Positions 53,849-63,837 of a stretch of DNA of 64,000 nt are shown piece by piece (the stretch's first letter is position 1; every line of letters begins with the position of its first letter). Under the pieces are notes generated by a model. That model did not search any database and was not told where the DNA came from. It saw only the letters and a list, made by a program, of their open reading frames with translations. Made by a program: the position numbers and the translations under genes. The DNA is from Petunia secreta (lineage: Eukaryota > Streptophyta > Magnoliopsida > Solanales > Solanaceae): positions 46,060,001 to 46,124,000 of the forward strand of contig JARKIP010000010.1 of assembly GCA_029990175.1 (NCBI GenBank), written 5' to 3'.

Positions 53849-56800
53849 CCTAACGGTTTTATGCCTTCGTCGTATGTGACGATTCTTACCGTTATACATT
53901 ACATTCTTCGCTCTTCCTATAGCCGATTGACTATCACAATGTATACAAACTGGTGTCAATGGCTTAGGCCAAAACGGAATGTCTTCCAAAAAGTTTCGAA
54001 GCCATTCAGCTTCTTCACCGGCTTTATCTAAGGCTATGAATTCAGCTTCCATAGTAGAGCGGGCAATACATGTTTGCTTGGACGATTTCCAAGACACCGC
54101 TCCTCCACCAAGTGCAAAAATATATCCACTTGTGGACTTAGAATCAGTTGTGCCGGTGATCCAATTGGCATCACAATATCCTTCAATGACTGCAGGATAC
54201 TTGTTATAATGCAATGCAAAGTCTTGAGTGTATTTTAAATACCCCAAAACACGTTTCATTGCCATCCAATGGGTCTGATTGGGATTACTCGTGTATCGAC
54301 TTAGTTTACTTATAGCACAAGCTATATCTGGTCGAGTACAATTCATGACGTACATCAAACTTCCCAAAACACGTGCATAATCCCGTTGCGACGTGCTTTG
54401 ACCTTTGTTCTTCTTTAGATCAAGGTTTACATCAATAGGAGTCTTTGAAATTTTAAAATCCAAATATTTAAATTTTTCAAGAACACTATTGATGTAGTGA
54501 GTTTGAGACAACGCCAGACCTTGAGGAGTTTTATGGATCTTAACACCCAGAATTAAGTCCGCAACTCCTAAGTCTTTCATATCAAATTTGCTAGTCAACA
54601 TGCGTTTCGTAGCATTTATATTGGCAATGTTATTGCTCATTATCAACATGTCGTCCACATATAAGCAAACAATGACTATAAAATTAGGAGTGTTCTTAAT
54701 GTAGACACATTTATCACACTCGTTAATTTTAAAGACATTTGACAACATTGTATGATCAAATTTCGCATGCCATTGTTTAGGTGCTTGTTTCAGTCCATAA
54801 AGTGACTTAACAAGTTTACACACCATCTTTTCTTTACCTGGAACCACGAACCCTTCAGGTTGTTCCATGTAAATTTCTTCCTCCAAATCCCCGTTTAAGA
54901 ACGCTGTCTTAACGTCCATTTGATGGATTTGCACACCATACACGGCGGCTAACGCTATTAACATACGAATGGATGTAATTCTGGTTACCGGCGAGTATGT
55001 GTCAAAGTAGTCAAGACCTTCTTGTTGTCTATAGCCTTTAACAACAAGCCTTGCCTTGTACTTGTCAATAGTGCCATCAGCTTTCATTTTCCTTTTGAAA
55101 ATCCACTTAGAACCTAATGGTTTGTTTCCAGGAGGAAGATCAACCAACTCCCAAGTATGGTTGCTCAGAATAGATTCTATTTCACTATTGACTGCCTCTT
55201 TCCAAAATGGAGAGTCTGAAGAAGACATGGCTTCTTTAAACGTCCGAGGCTCATTTTCCAGCAGGAAAGTGACAAAGTCATCTCCAAACGAAGTAGAAGT
55301 TCTTTGACGCTTGCTTCGTCTTGGTTCTTCCTCATTTGGTGAATTTCCTTTGCTTCCTTCCCGAGGTCGTTTGGATCTTTCACCAACTGACTCACATTCC
55401 TTCTTATACTGATATATAGTTTCAAAGAACTCAGCACTATCTGATTCCATCACCGTATTAACATGAATGTCGGGATTTTCTGATTTATGAACCAGAAACC
55501 GATATGCTTTACTGTTTATAGCATACCCAATGAAAACACAATCAACTGTTTTCGGTCCAATCTTAACCCTTTTGGGTTTTGGGACTTGCACTTTTGCCAA
55601 ACACCCCCACACCTTGAAGTAATTCAAGTTGGGCTTCCTTCCTTTCCACTTTTCATATGGAATGGACAGTGTTTTGCTATGGGGAACTCGATTGAGTATT
55701 TGATTAGCCGTGAATATAGCTTCCCCCCACAAGTTCTGGGGTAGACCCGAACTGATTAACAAGGCATTCATCATCTCCTTTAATGTCCGATTTTTCCTTT
55801 CCGCAATCCCATTGGATTGAGGCGTGTAAGGGGCAGTTGTTTGATGAATAATGCCATATTCCAAACATATTTGTTCAAAAGGAGATTCATATTCTCCACC
55901 CCTATCACTTCTTATCATTTTGATCTTTTTGTTAAGTTGCGTTTCAACTTCATTTTTGTATTGCTTGAATGCGTCAATTGCCTCATCTTTACTACTAAGT
56001 AAATAAACATAGCAGTAACGAGTGCTATCGTCAATAAAAGTTATGAAATACTTCTTTCCACCGCGAGATGGTATTGACTTCATGTCACAAATATCTGTAT
56101 GAATTAAGTCTAATGGTTCAGAATCCCTTTCAATTGACTTGTAAGGGTGTTTAGCATATTTAGACTCAACACATATTTGACATTTTGACTTAGCGCAATC
56201 AAATTTAGGCAATACTTCCAAATTGATCATTTTTCGCAAGGTTTTATAATTGACATGTCCCAAACGAGAATGCCATAAATTATTTGACTCAAGTAAGTAA
56301 GAAGAAGCTGCAATTTTATTCATAGTATCAACGACCATTACATTGAGTTTGAAAAGGCCCTCAGTCAGGTAACCTTTTCCTACATACAGCTCATTCTTAG
56401 TTATTACAACTTTGTCAGAAACAAACACACACTTAAATCCGTTTTTCACAAGAAGTGCAGTAGACACCAAGTTCTTCCTTATTTTAGGAACGTGAAGAAC
56501 ATTGGTCAGAGTCACAACCTTGCCAGACGTCATCTTGAGGAATATCTTCCCATATCCTTCAATTTTGGCCGTTGCAGAATTGCCCATAGAGAGCGCCTCA
56601 TCAGGTCCAGCGGGAGCATACGAAGCAAAGGCTTCCTTCACGGCACAAACATGGCGGGTGGCTCCTGAATCAATCCACCATTCCTTAGGATTTCCAACTA
56701 AGTTGCATTCAGAAATCATAGCACATAGATCAATGTCTTGCACTCCTTGGGCCAATTTTGTCTCTTCAACCATGTTTGCTTGACCTTTTTCCTTTTTCCT

Positions 56801-57736
56801 GTCCTTCTTTGCAGCACGACAGTCTGCGGACTTATGTCCACTCTTGCCACAGTTGTAGCAATTTCCCTTGAACTTTTTCTTGCTGGGGTTTGTCTTCCCT
56901 CCAGAAGGCCTCTTTCTCTTATTTTGATTTGGAGTGTGCTCAACAATATTTGCTCCCGCTATTGCAGCACTTCCACGAGCCTTCTTTGCAGCAGATTTGT
57001 TGTCCTCTTCAATCCTCAAGCGTACAACCAAATCTTCAAGGGTCATCTCCTTGCGCTTGTGTTTCAAGTAATTTTTAAAGTCATTCCATGATGGAGGTAA
57101 CTTTTCAATCATGGCTGCAACTTGAAACGCTTCATTAATCTTCAAACCTTCAAAGAAAAGTTTGTTAGCAACAATATAAATAATACTCTTAACAGAAGTA
57201 TTAATCAAGATCAAACCTTCAGCAAGGAGATCATGGATAAGGACTTGAAGTTCTTGGACTTGGGACACAACAGATTTGTTATCCACCATTTTATAATCCA
57301 GAAATTTGGCAGCCACAAATTTCTTCAGTCCAGCGTCTTCAGTCTTATACTTCTTTTCTAGAATATCCCACAGTTTCTTAGACGTTTCAACATTACTGTA
57401 AACGTTGTACAGGTCATCTTCCAAGCCACTTAGAATGTAATTCTTGCATAGGAAGTCAGAATGCTTCCAAGCCTCAATCACAAGGAAGCGTTCGTTTTCA
57501 GGTGTTTCATCAGTCAGGACTGGAGCATCCTCATTGATAAACCTTTGCAGGCTTAAGGTGGTCAGATAAAAGAACATCTTTTGCTGCCACCTCTTAAAAT
57601 CCACACCAGTAAACTTCCCCGGCTTTTCTGCAGGTGGCATAACCGTTGCAGCAGCACGGCTAGGCCCAGCAGCACCAGAAACTGCGGTAGCATTCGTATT
57701 CACAGCAGGGACAGTTTGTTCAGCTCCGTTAGTCAT
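53810..57736 (-). CDS. E4 gag-pol polyprotein (copia)
   Basis: The frame is open 53810-57754. I take ATG 57736 (MTNGAEQTVPAV) as the start. Gag with GKFTGVDFKRWQQKMFFYL, zinc knuckle CYNCGKSGHKSADC (about 299-312 counting from the upstream Met), protease WWIDSGATRHVC, integrase with H..H/C..C (LWHSRLGHVNYKTL, CQICVESKYAKHP) and the D,D,E core (LIHTDICDM, IRSDRGGEYESPF, QSNGIAERKNRTL), RT with KTAFLNGDLEEEIYMEQPEG and the YVDDMLIMSN box, and RNase H with GYCDANWITG and IHCDSQSAIGRAKN. A 23-residue stretch in gag appears inserted. The C-terminus is altered by a frameshift near 53850. Confidence 0.93.
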   Translation of the reverse strand: MTNGAEQTVPAVNTNATAVSGAAGPSRAAATVMPPAEKPGKFTGVDFKRWQQKMFFYLTTLSLQRFINEDAPVLTDETPENERFLVIEAWKHSDFLCKNYILSGLEDDLYNVYSNVETSKKLWDILEKKYKTEDAGLKKFVAAKFLDYKMVDNKSVVSQVQELQVLIHDLLAEGLILINTSVKSIIYIVANKLFFEGLKINEAFQVAAMIEKLPPSWNDFKNYLKHKRKEMTLEDLVVRLRIEEDNKSAAKKARGSAAIAGANIVEHTPNQNKRKRPSGGKTNPSKKKFKGNCYNCGKSGHKSADCRAAKKDRKKEKGQANMVEETKLAQGVQDIDLCAMISECNLVGNPKEWWIDSGATRHVCAVKEAFASYAPAGPDEALSMGNSATAKIEGYGKIFLKMTSGKVVTLTNVLHVPKIRKNLVSTALLVKNGFKCVFVSDKVVITKNELYVGKGYLTEGLFKLNVMVVDTMNKIAASSYLLESNNLWHSRLGHVNYKTLRKMINLEVLPKFDCAKSKCQICVESKYAKHPYKSIERDSEPLDLIHTDICDMKSIPSRGGKKYFITFIDDSTRYCYVYLLSSKDEAIDAFKQYKNEVETQLNKKIKMIRSDRGGEYESPFEQICLEYGIIHQTTAPYTPQSNGIAERKNRTLKEMMNALLISSGLPQNLWGEAIFTANQILNRVPHSKTLSIPYEKWKGRKPNLNYFKVWGCLAKVQVPKPKRVKIGPKTVDCVFIGYAINSKAYRFLVHKSENPDIHVNTVMESDSAEFFETIYQYKKECESVGERSKRPREGSKGNSPNEEEPRRSKRQRTSTSFGDDFVTFLLENEPRTFKEAMSSSDSPFWKEAVNSEIESILSNHTWELVDLPPGNKPLGSKWIFKRKMKADGTIDKYKARLVVKGYRQQEGLDYFDTYSPVTRITSIRMLIALAAVYGVQIHQMDVKTAFLNGDLEEEIYMEQPEGFVVPGKEKMVCKLVKSLYGLKQAPKQWHAKFDHTMLSNVFKINECDKCVYIKNTPNFIVIVCLYVDDMLIMSNNIANINATKRMLTSKFDMKDLGVADLILGVKIHKTPQGLALSQTHYINSVLEKFKYLDFKISKTPIDVNLDLKKNKGQSTSQRDYARVLGSLMYVMNCTRPDIACAISKLSRYTSNPNQTHWMAMKRVLGYLKYTQDFALHYNKYPAVIEGYCDANWITGTTDSKSTSGYIFALGGGAVSWKSSKQTCIARSTMEAEFIALDKAGEEAEWLRNFLEDIPFWPKPLTPVCIHCDSQSAIGRAKNVMYNGKNRHIRRRHKTVRTYSLGELSPLTT
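57142..57221 (-). repeat. 69-bp in-frame insertion in E4 gag with 11-bp direct repeats
   Basis: tcaaaccttca occurs at 57142-57152 and 57211-57221, exactly 69 bp apart. The intervening DNA encodes a hydrophobic stretch (INTSVKSIIYIVANKLFF) that interrupts an otherwise typical gag sequence (LLAEGL..NEAFQVAAMIEKLP), and contains the inverted pair aatact/agtatt. The frame is preserved. Confidence 0.6.
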
Positions 57737-57784
57737 CTCTGTCAGGTGACACAAGCAGAAACAATATTAATAAACTGTTTAAAC

Positions 57785-57945
57785 AATAGGAGTAGAAAAA
57801 ACCACGAAGGCTTTTAATCCCCACAAACAGATTATTTCACAGTAATTAGGAGTATAAAAAACCACGAAGGTTTTAGTCTCCACAGCAGATTAATATATTA
57901 TAAACGAGTAAAAAACCACAAAGGTTTTAGTCTCCTTAACCAGTA
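57785..57945 (-). repeat. Three degenerate repeats in E4 5' leader
   Basis: aaccacgaaggttttagtct and variants at about 57800, 57860 and 57912 (spacing about 60 and 53 bp), each followed by a variable AT-rich stretch. They lie between primer site and gag. Confidence 0.75.
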
Positions 57946-57989
57946 TTTATTTAAGTGCAGAAAATAATTAACAGTAGATTTCTTAAGGT

Positions 57990-58891
57990 TGTTATTCCTG
58001 CAACCAAATAAATCAGAAGACAACAAACAGAAGTATATTATCAGTTGTTATGGGACAATCCCGAGCCCACAATTTACTTGTGTCTCCTTAAGAAATCTAA
58101 CCCCCTCACAGTTGCCCAAGGTTCACGGGTTAATTTCTCCCAGGATGGAACGGGATAACAGTTCTACTGTAGCGGCACTTCAAACAGTAGAACACTGCGA
58201 ACTCAAAGAAAACGGAGCAAATCACACGACTTACTAAGACTTACTTAGTATGCAGAAAAGAGAGGAATGCAGTAAGAAGTTTTGTATTTCTGTGTTTCAG
58301 TGTGTTGAAATGTTGAAGACTGACCAGTTTATATAGCCATGGGAAATGGAAGGAAGAGTCACCACTAATGCCCACTAACACCACTAACTCTGCCACTAAT
58401 GGCACCTGAATTCATTGCCACTAATGGCTGAATTCACTAAATGTCAGTAATGAGTAGTCCACTAATGAGAAAACGTGGGAGAGTGGGAGAACGTGGAGGA
58501 ATAACTACACTGGATTAATCAGATTAATCCATTCACATTTCTGTTACACAAACAGATTAAATATTAAATATTAATAATAAAAAATATTAATTATTAATTA
58601 ATTAATATTTTTAGTTTTTGTTGGTCCAAAAAATTAAGTCAATCAATCATATCAATTGACCGAAATCCGAAATCCGAAGCCGAAGCCGAGACGAGCGAGC
58701 GACGACGACGGCGCGAGGCTTCCCTTCTTCTCAACCCTTTTAAGAGCTAAGAGAAGTGAATTTGTATTTAAACCCAACAAAAGTCTTTTCCTCTACCAAT
58801 ATGGGAGAATGTGCATTTCCTTACTAAAAGGAACCTTTTCACCTTCCCACCCATTTCCCATTCACACTCTATTTATTCCAAAATCCCAACA
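57990..58891 (-). repeat. E4 5' LTR
   Basis: 902 bp. TATA-like box at 58328-58336. The sequence left of it on the minus strand (ACCTTAAGAAATC) does not match the usual copia tRNA-iMet primer site, so the primer is unclear. Confidence 0.92.
58328..58336 (-). promoter_or_regulatory. TATA-like box in E4 5' LTR
   Basis: Minus strand GGCTATATAAACTGG, conserved in both LTRs. Confidence 0.55.
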
Positions 58892-58896
58892 GTGTT
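58892..58896. repeat. Target site duplication of E4, right copy
   Basis: GTGTT, matching 52218-52222. Confidence 0.9.
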
Positions 58897-59571
58897 GAAG
58901 GGAGAAGATAAGGGAATGTGTTGTGTTATGTACTGATGGTGTGTGTCTATGCGTGTGTTGTATTTTTTGTAGGCTTGGATGTGTGCTGATGTATGTCTTG
59001 TGATGTGTTTATAATATTTTTGAAAAAAAGAGTTGTTAAGGAGAAAAATTGGAGGTGATTGGGGAATTTGGGCTTAATGGAAAGAATTTGAATTTTCAAT
59101 TTGAATTCCTTTCCAAAAATGGGGAGAGATTTAGGAGATTAGGAATTAATTTAGGGAAGAATATTGAGTTAGGATTTTGGAATAAATTAAAAGGAAGACG
59201 AATTTAGACCACATTTTGTCTAGATTCAAGTAGGAATAGGAAGATGTATCTAGACTACATTTAGTCCAGATTCAAGGTAGAATTAGGAAGAAGATTTGGG
59301 ATTTATGAAAAAATGATCAATTCAAAATAAAATAAGAGGAAAAGAAAATTTCAATGTAATTATGAACGTACCTAGACAAACACTCGTCTAGGTTCAAAAG
59401 AAAAAAATGTAATTTAATAAATACGATAAATATAAATAAATGAAGAATTTTGATAGGAATTTTGAAATATAGAAGAAAAATAAAAAAGAATTTGGACATT
59501 TTCTTTTAAATTGGCCAATATGCAACTTAAAGGTGCAAAAAAGAAATTAAAAAAAAATATATATATATATA

Positions 59572-59636
<65 letters not shown>

Positions 59637-59997
59637 TATGTAAAATGTACAAATAATTATTAAATAATACTCAAATAAAATTATTTAAATATAGATAATT
59701 CAAAGATAGTTACTAATTTATACAAATAATCATAAATTGAAATAAATTTGACATGTAGCCTAAATGATGCAATTATGTAACATATTAAATTGCGCAATTA
59801 TTCACAATTTGACAAATAGTCTAAATGATGCAAAATTATGTAATATAGCTACATTTAGGTATGTAATATATAAGTAGGGGATAACACACGTAAATACATG
59901 GTTTCTAATGCGCATTTTTCACAAATAGCTAAATTGCACCTTTAAGTTAATTATAGCCAATTTTAAAAGAAAGGAGGGACAAAATTGGGTATCAACA
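58897..59997 (-). repeat. E1 5' LTR, second part
   Basis: Corresponds to about 9234-10223. The CA array at 59573-59632 is about 60 nt here against about 22 nt in the other LTR, and is preceded by a TA run missing there. Also present here: an extra segment at 59775-59825 that looks like a local duplication of aatgatgcaaaattatgtaa. Confidence 0.9.
59573..59632. repeat. (CA)n microsatellite
   Basis: Nearly 30 uninterrupted AC units within the E1 5' LTR. Confidence 0.95.
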
Positions 59998-60002
59998 GCG
60001 GC
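59998..60002. repeat. Target site duplication of E1, right copy
   Basis: GCGGC, matching 7210-7214. Confidence 0.85.
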
Positions 60003-60610
60003 GAAGTTGACGACCATTACTTCCGAACCCTCCGTTATAACATTGACAATCCTCTTAGGATATAGGGACCTTGGTGGCTGTCCATCCCCCTGTTCTTTTG
60101 CAAAATTTTGCTTCCTTTTATCTGTTAAATACTCCTTCAACATACCCTTTTCAACATACTCCTGTAGGCCTTTTTTTGATCTGCTGTTCTCCATTCCGCT
60201 TTCTCTAACCTTAGCAGTAGCCCTATCGTGCAACTCATCCCAGGTTCGTGCTTGCCACTACTGAAGATCCCTCTTCAACTCGGCAAAGTCGCGGAGTTAC
60301 TGACATTAATATTCTTTTCAAATACCATGATTTCCAAATTATCATCCATCGTTGGCAACTCCATTCTTTCTACTTAGAAGCGCTCGAAGAAGTCTTTGAT
60401 GAGCTCCCGATATCATTGCTTAACTTCAAAGATATCCTCCTTTCGCTTGAGGATCTTTTGTGCTCCAGTATGTTCTTTGATGAATAAGTCAGCTAACTCA
60501 TCAAAATTCCAGATGGACTCGGATGAGCGATGTATATACCAGCACAATGCTCCCTTCTCGAGGATATCCCCGAGCCTCCTGAATTCCGGATGGACTCGGA
60601 GCATGTTGCC
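59998..60610 (-). pseudogene. Tat relic: gag part
   Basis: Other half of the element at 4392-7214. On the minus strand: FRRLGDILEKGALCWYIHRS and FDELADLFIKEHTGAQKILK (60413-60604), a stop, YRELIKDFFERF, VERMELPTMDDNLEIMVF, then in another frame KGLQEYVEKGMLKEYL and PKRIVNVITEGSEVMVVNFA up to the E1 boundary. These are the capsid and gag C-terminal parts typical of Tat elements. The gag N-terminus and everything upstream is missing at about 60610. Confidence 0.75.
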
Positions 60611-61100
60611 TGTATTGCTAATCTATGTATTATTAATCTATGTATAACTTGTTTCTCTACCAAACGACCCCTAAGAACATTTGATTTTTCATTGATTTGT
60701 CTTCATTTCCAGTAATTTGACTTTTAAATTTTCTTTTTATGTGACAATTTATTTCCACTCTTCTAATTTGTATCGAGACTCAAACTCAACTTTACATTAT
60801 AGAAATTTTTTCCTTGTATCTTGTATTTACAATGTAATTGTCTAGTGCGAAATGGATTCAAGTGAACTACTATTGTGCCTAGTTTCGCCCCCGATGGCAA
60901 CGCAACTAACATATTATTGATGGCGATGGTGGCAAGCAAAGGAGCCTCAAAGTTCAAATAGTGAAGAGAAGCTTGTGGACGAGACATCTATAATTGCATG
61001 GAAAAATTATACCCAATATCAGTGTAGGCATCTCTTTTTAAAAATATATCCATATCTTTCCTTTTTCTCAAAACAAAATAACATTTTTAGAAATATTATC
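60611..61100. other. Flanking DNA, no identified gene
   Basis: AT-rich. A minus ORF at 60763-60987 (74 codons, HYLNFEAPLLATIAINNMLV, PSGAKLGTIVVHLNPF) has an ordinary protein-like composition but matches no family I recognise. It may be a gene fragment. Confidence 0.3.
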
Positions 61101-61400
61101 AAGCATAATATAACTGTGCAAAACCCTAACTTTTCTTCTCTCTCTTCTCTCTCCCCTTCCCCTCTCCATTGCCGCCATTCGCCCGACTTATGGCGACTTC
61201 CGATCATCGTCGTCCCTCCCCAACCCCCTTCCCCTATCGTGGCTGCTCCGATCTCAGCTATGGTCGCCGCTACTGCTGCTCGGTGCAGCTATTTGTTCGC
61301 CACTACTGCTGCATGCTGGCACAGTTGTCATGGCGATGCTGGCCTGTGATGGACTGCTACAGCATAGGAGATCCGGCGTGGTTTCCTTAGCGTTGCTATT
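61101..61400 (+). other. CT-rich and GC-rich stretch, no supported gene
   Basis: cttctctctcttctctctcc is followed by a GC-richer stretch with short ORFs on plus (60975-61349, 61169-61390). It resembles a plant 5' leader and start region, or part of a DNA transposon end, but no splice or domain evidence supports a gene. Confidence 0.3.
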
Positions 61401-61811
61401 TTTTTGTTTTTTATTTATTTATTTATTTTATTTTTTGAGTTTTTTCGGTGGGACACGACGAATCTACGGTGTTGTAGTGTATATTTGGTGTTATTGATTA
61501 TTGGAAATGTATGGCATGTGTTTCGTATTGTATGTGTGGTGTATGCTTTGCATATACAATAAATATACACCAAACATACAATGGGTATACACTTGACATA
61601 CAATGAATGTATAAAATGTATTTTTGATTTATCTATTTGTATATGGTCGGTATGTCCTAGTATAAACATGCATACACTGCATATACACTAACCATACAAA
61701 GAATATATAAATATACGATAATTATATAGGTGTATGCCTACAATATTTTCCTTGTATGCACAGTGTATCATTGTCCTTACTTTTGAAATATACACACATG
61801 CAAAAAAATTC
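61401..61811. repeat. TTTA microsatellite and palindromic TATACA-rich DNA
   Basis: tttatttatttatttatt at about 61410-61435, then many copies of catatacaata/tatacacc in both orientations at 61530-61800, producing frequent short inverted repeats. Confidence 0.6.
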
Positions 61812-61877
61812 AAAAAAAAAAAAAAAAAAATTGGCGGCCTTGAGGTGGGAATCATTTTGGGGGGGGGGGGGGGGGGG
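61812..61877. repeat. A19 and G19 homopolymers
   Basis: A run of 19 A at 61812-61830 and a run of 19 G at 61859-61877 only 28 bp apart. Confidence 0.9.
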
Positions 61878-63079
61878 AGGCAATGATAGTGTAAGAGGGT
61901 GATCTAGGGTTTTATCACCCTTTTATATGTATTTGCTATGTATTAACGAATAAAGTTGCTATATTTTGAAAATGTTATAATATTGATATTTTTGCATAAA
62001 CAAAAATATTTGTTTGTATAGTTATGTAAAGAGATTTTTACACATATATACAAAATTACACCATAAATTACAAAAAATAGCAATATTTGTCAAATTACAA
62101 GTCATAGCAATATTTTTTAGCACATTTTTACAATAAGCAAGACATTTCATTTTTTATAATTATACTTACACCTCACCCTCCTAAGAACCCTAAAATATTT
62201 TCTCCACTTCCCTCCCAAACCAAATCAGCCGCCACCCACTTTCAGATCCAAACATACAACTCTACCACCACAACCACCTATCCAAACAGAATAGAGCCAC
62301 TACCACCGCCGGAATCTCCCTTGGAAACTAGGTCACACAAATCAAATCCATATCCATAAAATCAAAAACAAAAACAAAAAGCACACATCAAATTAAACGT
62401 CGTTGCCACCACCGGAATAATACGTCGCTGCCGTTGGAATTATACGTCGCCACCGTGTGAAGCAGAAATTGTCAAAAAATTTATTCTGGTTCGTCAACCA
62501 GCCACCTGACCCGACCCAGAAACCAATAGCAGATAATACATTCAATAACGAAAACTCAATACTTTTATACAGGGCCGCAGCAATGTTAAGAACTCCTTGG
62601 AACCTTCCAGAAGGTCGCCGGATCTGTACGACAGTAAACGCTGGTGTTGAATGACTAGTTTCGCAATTCGCTTTTACGCAACTGCTTATTAAGAGACGAA
62701 CGGTGCCGAGAGAACATCTTTAATAACACCGACGATGTAAATCTCAACAGAGATGCTGGAAGTGTTGCCGGAGATGAACTTCGGCGAAACACAAAAAAGG
62801 AAATCAGTTTTTGTGCGCAGTTTAGTGGATAAATCAACCCAGAGGATGGCGTACAATTACATATGGCGCAATTCAGAAGGGAGAGTATTCAAGGATTGAG
62901 AGGAGATTAAGTTGATTTCAAGAACTTGACTAGAATGTTCTTCTTTCATTGTTGTACTTTCTCTTTTGAAATTCTGCTTTCTAATTATATATTTTTGGAG
63001 AATTAAGTGGAAATTTGGTGGGCTTAACAAAGAAACAAGAGTTGAAATTTTTTTGTGTAATATATGTGTACCAATCTGT
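61878..63079. other. AT-rich flank, no identified gene
   Basis: Includes C-rich, codon-like stretches (62190-62460: ccaccacaaccacc, three cgtcg..cacc words) and short ORFs on both strands (plus 62457-62654, minus 62655-62837), none with a domain I recognise. Confidence 0.35.
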
Positions 63080-63837
63080 TTCAAACAATCTGAAACAGCT
63101 TGAATAGTGCTGAATCAGTTTGAAACGGTGCTGAAACAATTTAAAACAACACATATAAAACGAGATACAATTAGATACGGAACAATAATAGTGCAGATAC
63201 AACGAGATATAACACTAAAACAGCTTGAACAGTGCTGACACAGTCTTGAAACAGTCTAAAAATAATCTGAAACAGTGATGAAATGGTGCTGAAACAACAT
63301 TGAAACAGTCTGAAACAATGATAAAACGGTGCTGAAACAGTTAGATTTAGTGTTGAACACAACTTGAAATGGTGCAGAAACAGTTAGATACAGTTCTGAA
63401 CACACATGAAACGGTACAGAAACAGTTAGATACAGTGCTGAATACAACCTTAAACTATGCTGAAAACAGTTAGATACGGTACAAATATAGTGCAGATACA
63501 ATGCTGAAATAGTCTTAAACAGCGAGTGAAAATGTCTGCAACAAAATGCAAAAAATAATGTGAAACAATGCAGAAAAGGTGAAACAGTTTAGAAACAGTG
63601 AGAAACAAAATTAAACAATGCTGAAACAATCTATAAATAGCTAGATACAGTCTAGAAAAATAGTTAGATACGGTGCAAAACAACCTGAAATAGTGCTGAA
63701 ACAATCTAAAATACTGCTGAAACAACATAGATACAGTAAGATACAGTTTTACACTGAGCAAAAATAGTGTAAATATAGTGAGATACAGCACTGAAACAAT
63801 CTGAAACCGCTAGTGAAAAAGTTTAAAACAAAACAAC
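63080..63837. repeat. Degenerate short-motif array (GAAACAGT / AGATACAGT)
   Basis: Dozens of imperfect copies of gctgaaacagtctgaaacag and gttagatacagtgctgaa, with 10-12 bp spacing. The Tyr/Phe/Leu-rich minus ORFs at 62981-63791 are translations of this array. Confidence 0.8.

Larger units (their letters stand above)
52223..58891 (-). mobile_element. E4: Tork-like Ty1/copia retrotransposon
   Basis: 6669 bp on the minus strand with LTRs 52223-53130 and 57990-58891, flanked by GTGTT. The internal region holds one long gag-pol frame in copia order (integrase before RT). LTRs differ by about four substitutions and one 6-bp repeat unit, so this is the youngest insertion by that measure. It sits in the 5' LTR of E1. 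A single-base deletion near the end of pol is the only coding lesion I see. Confidence 0.93.
7215..59997 (-). mobile_element. E1: non-autonomous Ogre-like LTR retrotransposon
   Basis: Outer element of the nest, minus strand: 3' LTR 7215-10223, polypurine tract at 10224, internal DNA of about 9.2 kb once insertions are removed, primer site 50156-50173, and a 5' LTR split by the copia element E4 (50177-52222 and 58897-59997). Both termini are TG..CA and flanked by GCGGC. The internal DNA has a broken ORF1, three blocks of tandem repeats and no detectable gag, protease, RT or integrase. The primer site, polypurine tract and ORF1 relate it to E2. Confidence 0.85.

Noticed and set aside
60763..60987. 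Possible host gene fragment (PSGAKLGTIVVHLNPF)
   Set aside because: Looks protein-like, but I could not place it in a family and no flanking exons were found.
61101..61400. Possible start of a host gene with a CT-rich leader
   Set aside because: ORFs are short, overlap in several frames and have low-complexity composition. No splice-supported continuation.
62981..63791. Several Tyr/Phe/Leu-rich minus ORFs resembling membrane proteins
   Set aside because: They translate the GAAACAGT-type repeat array.
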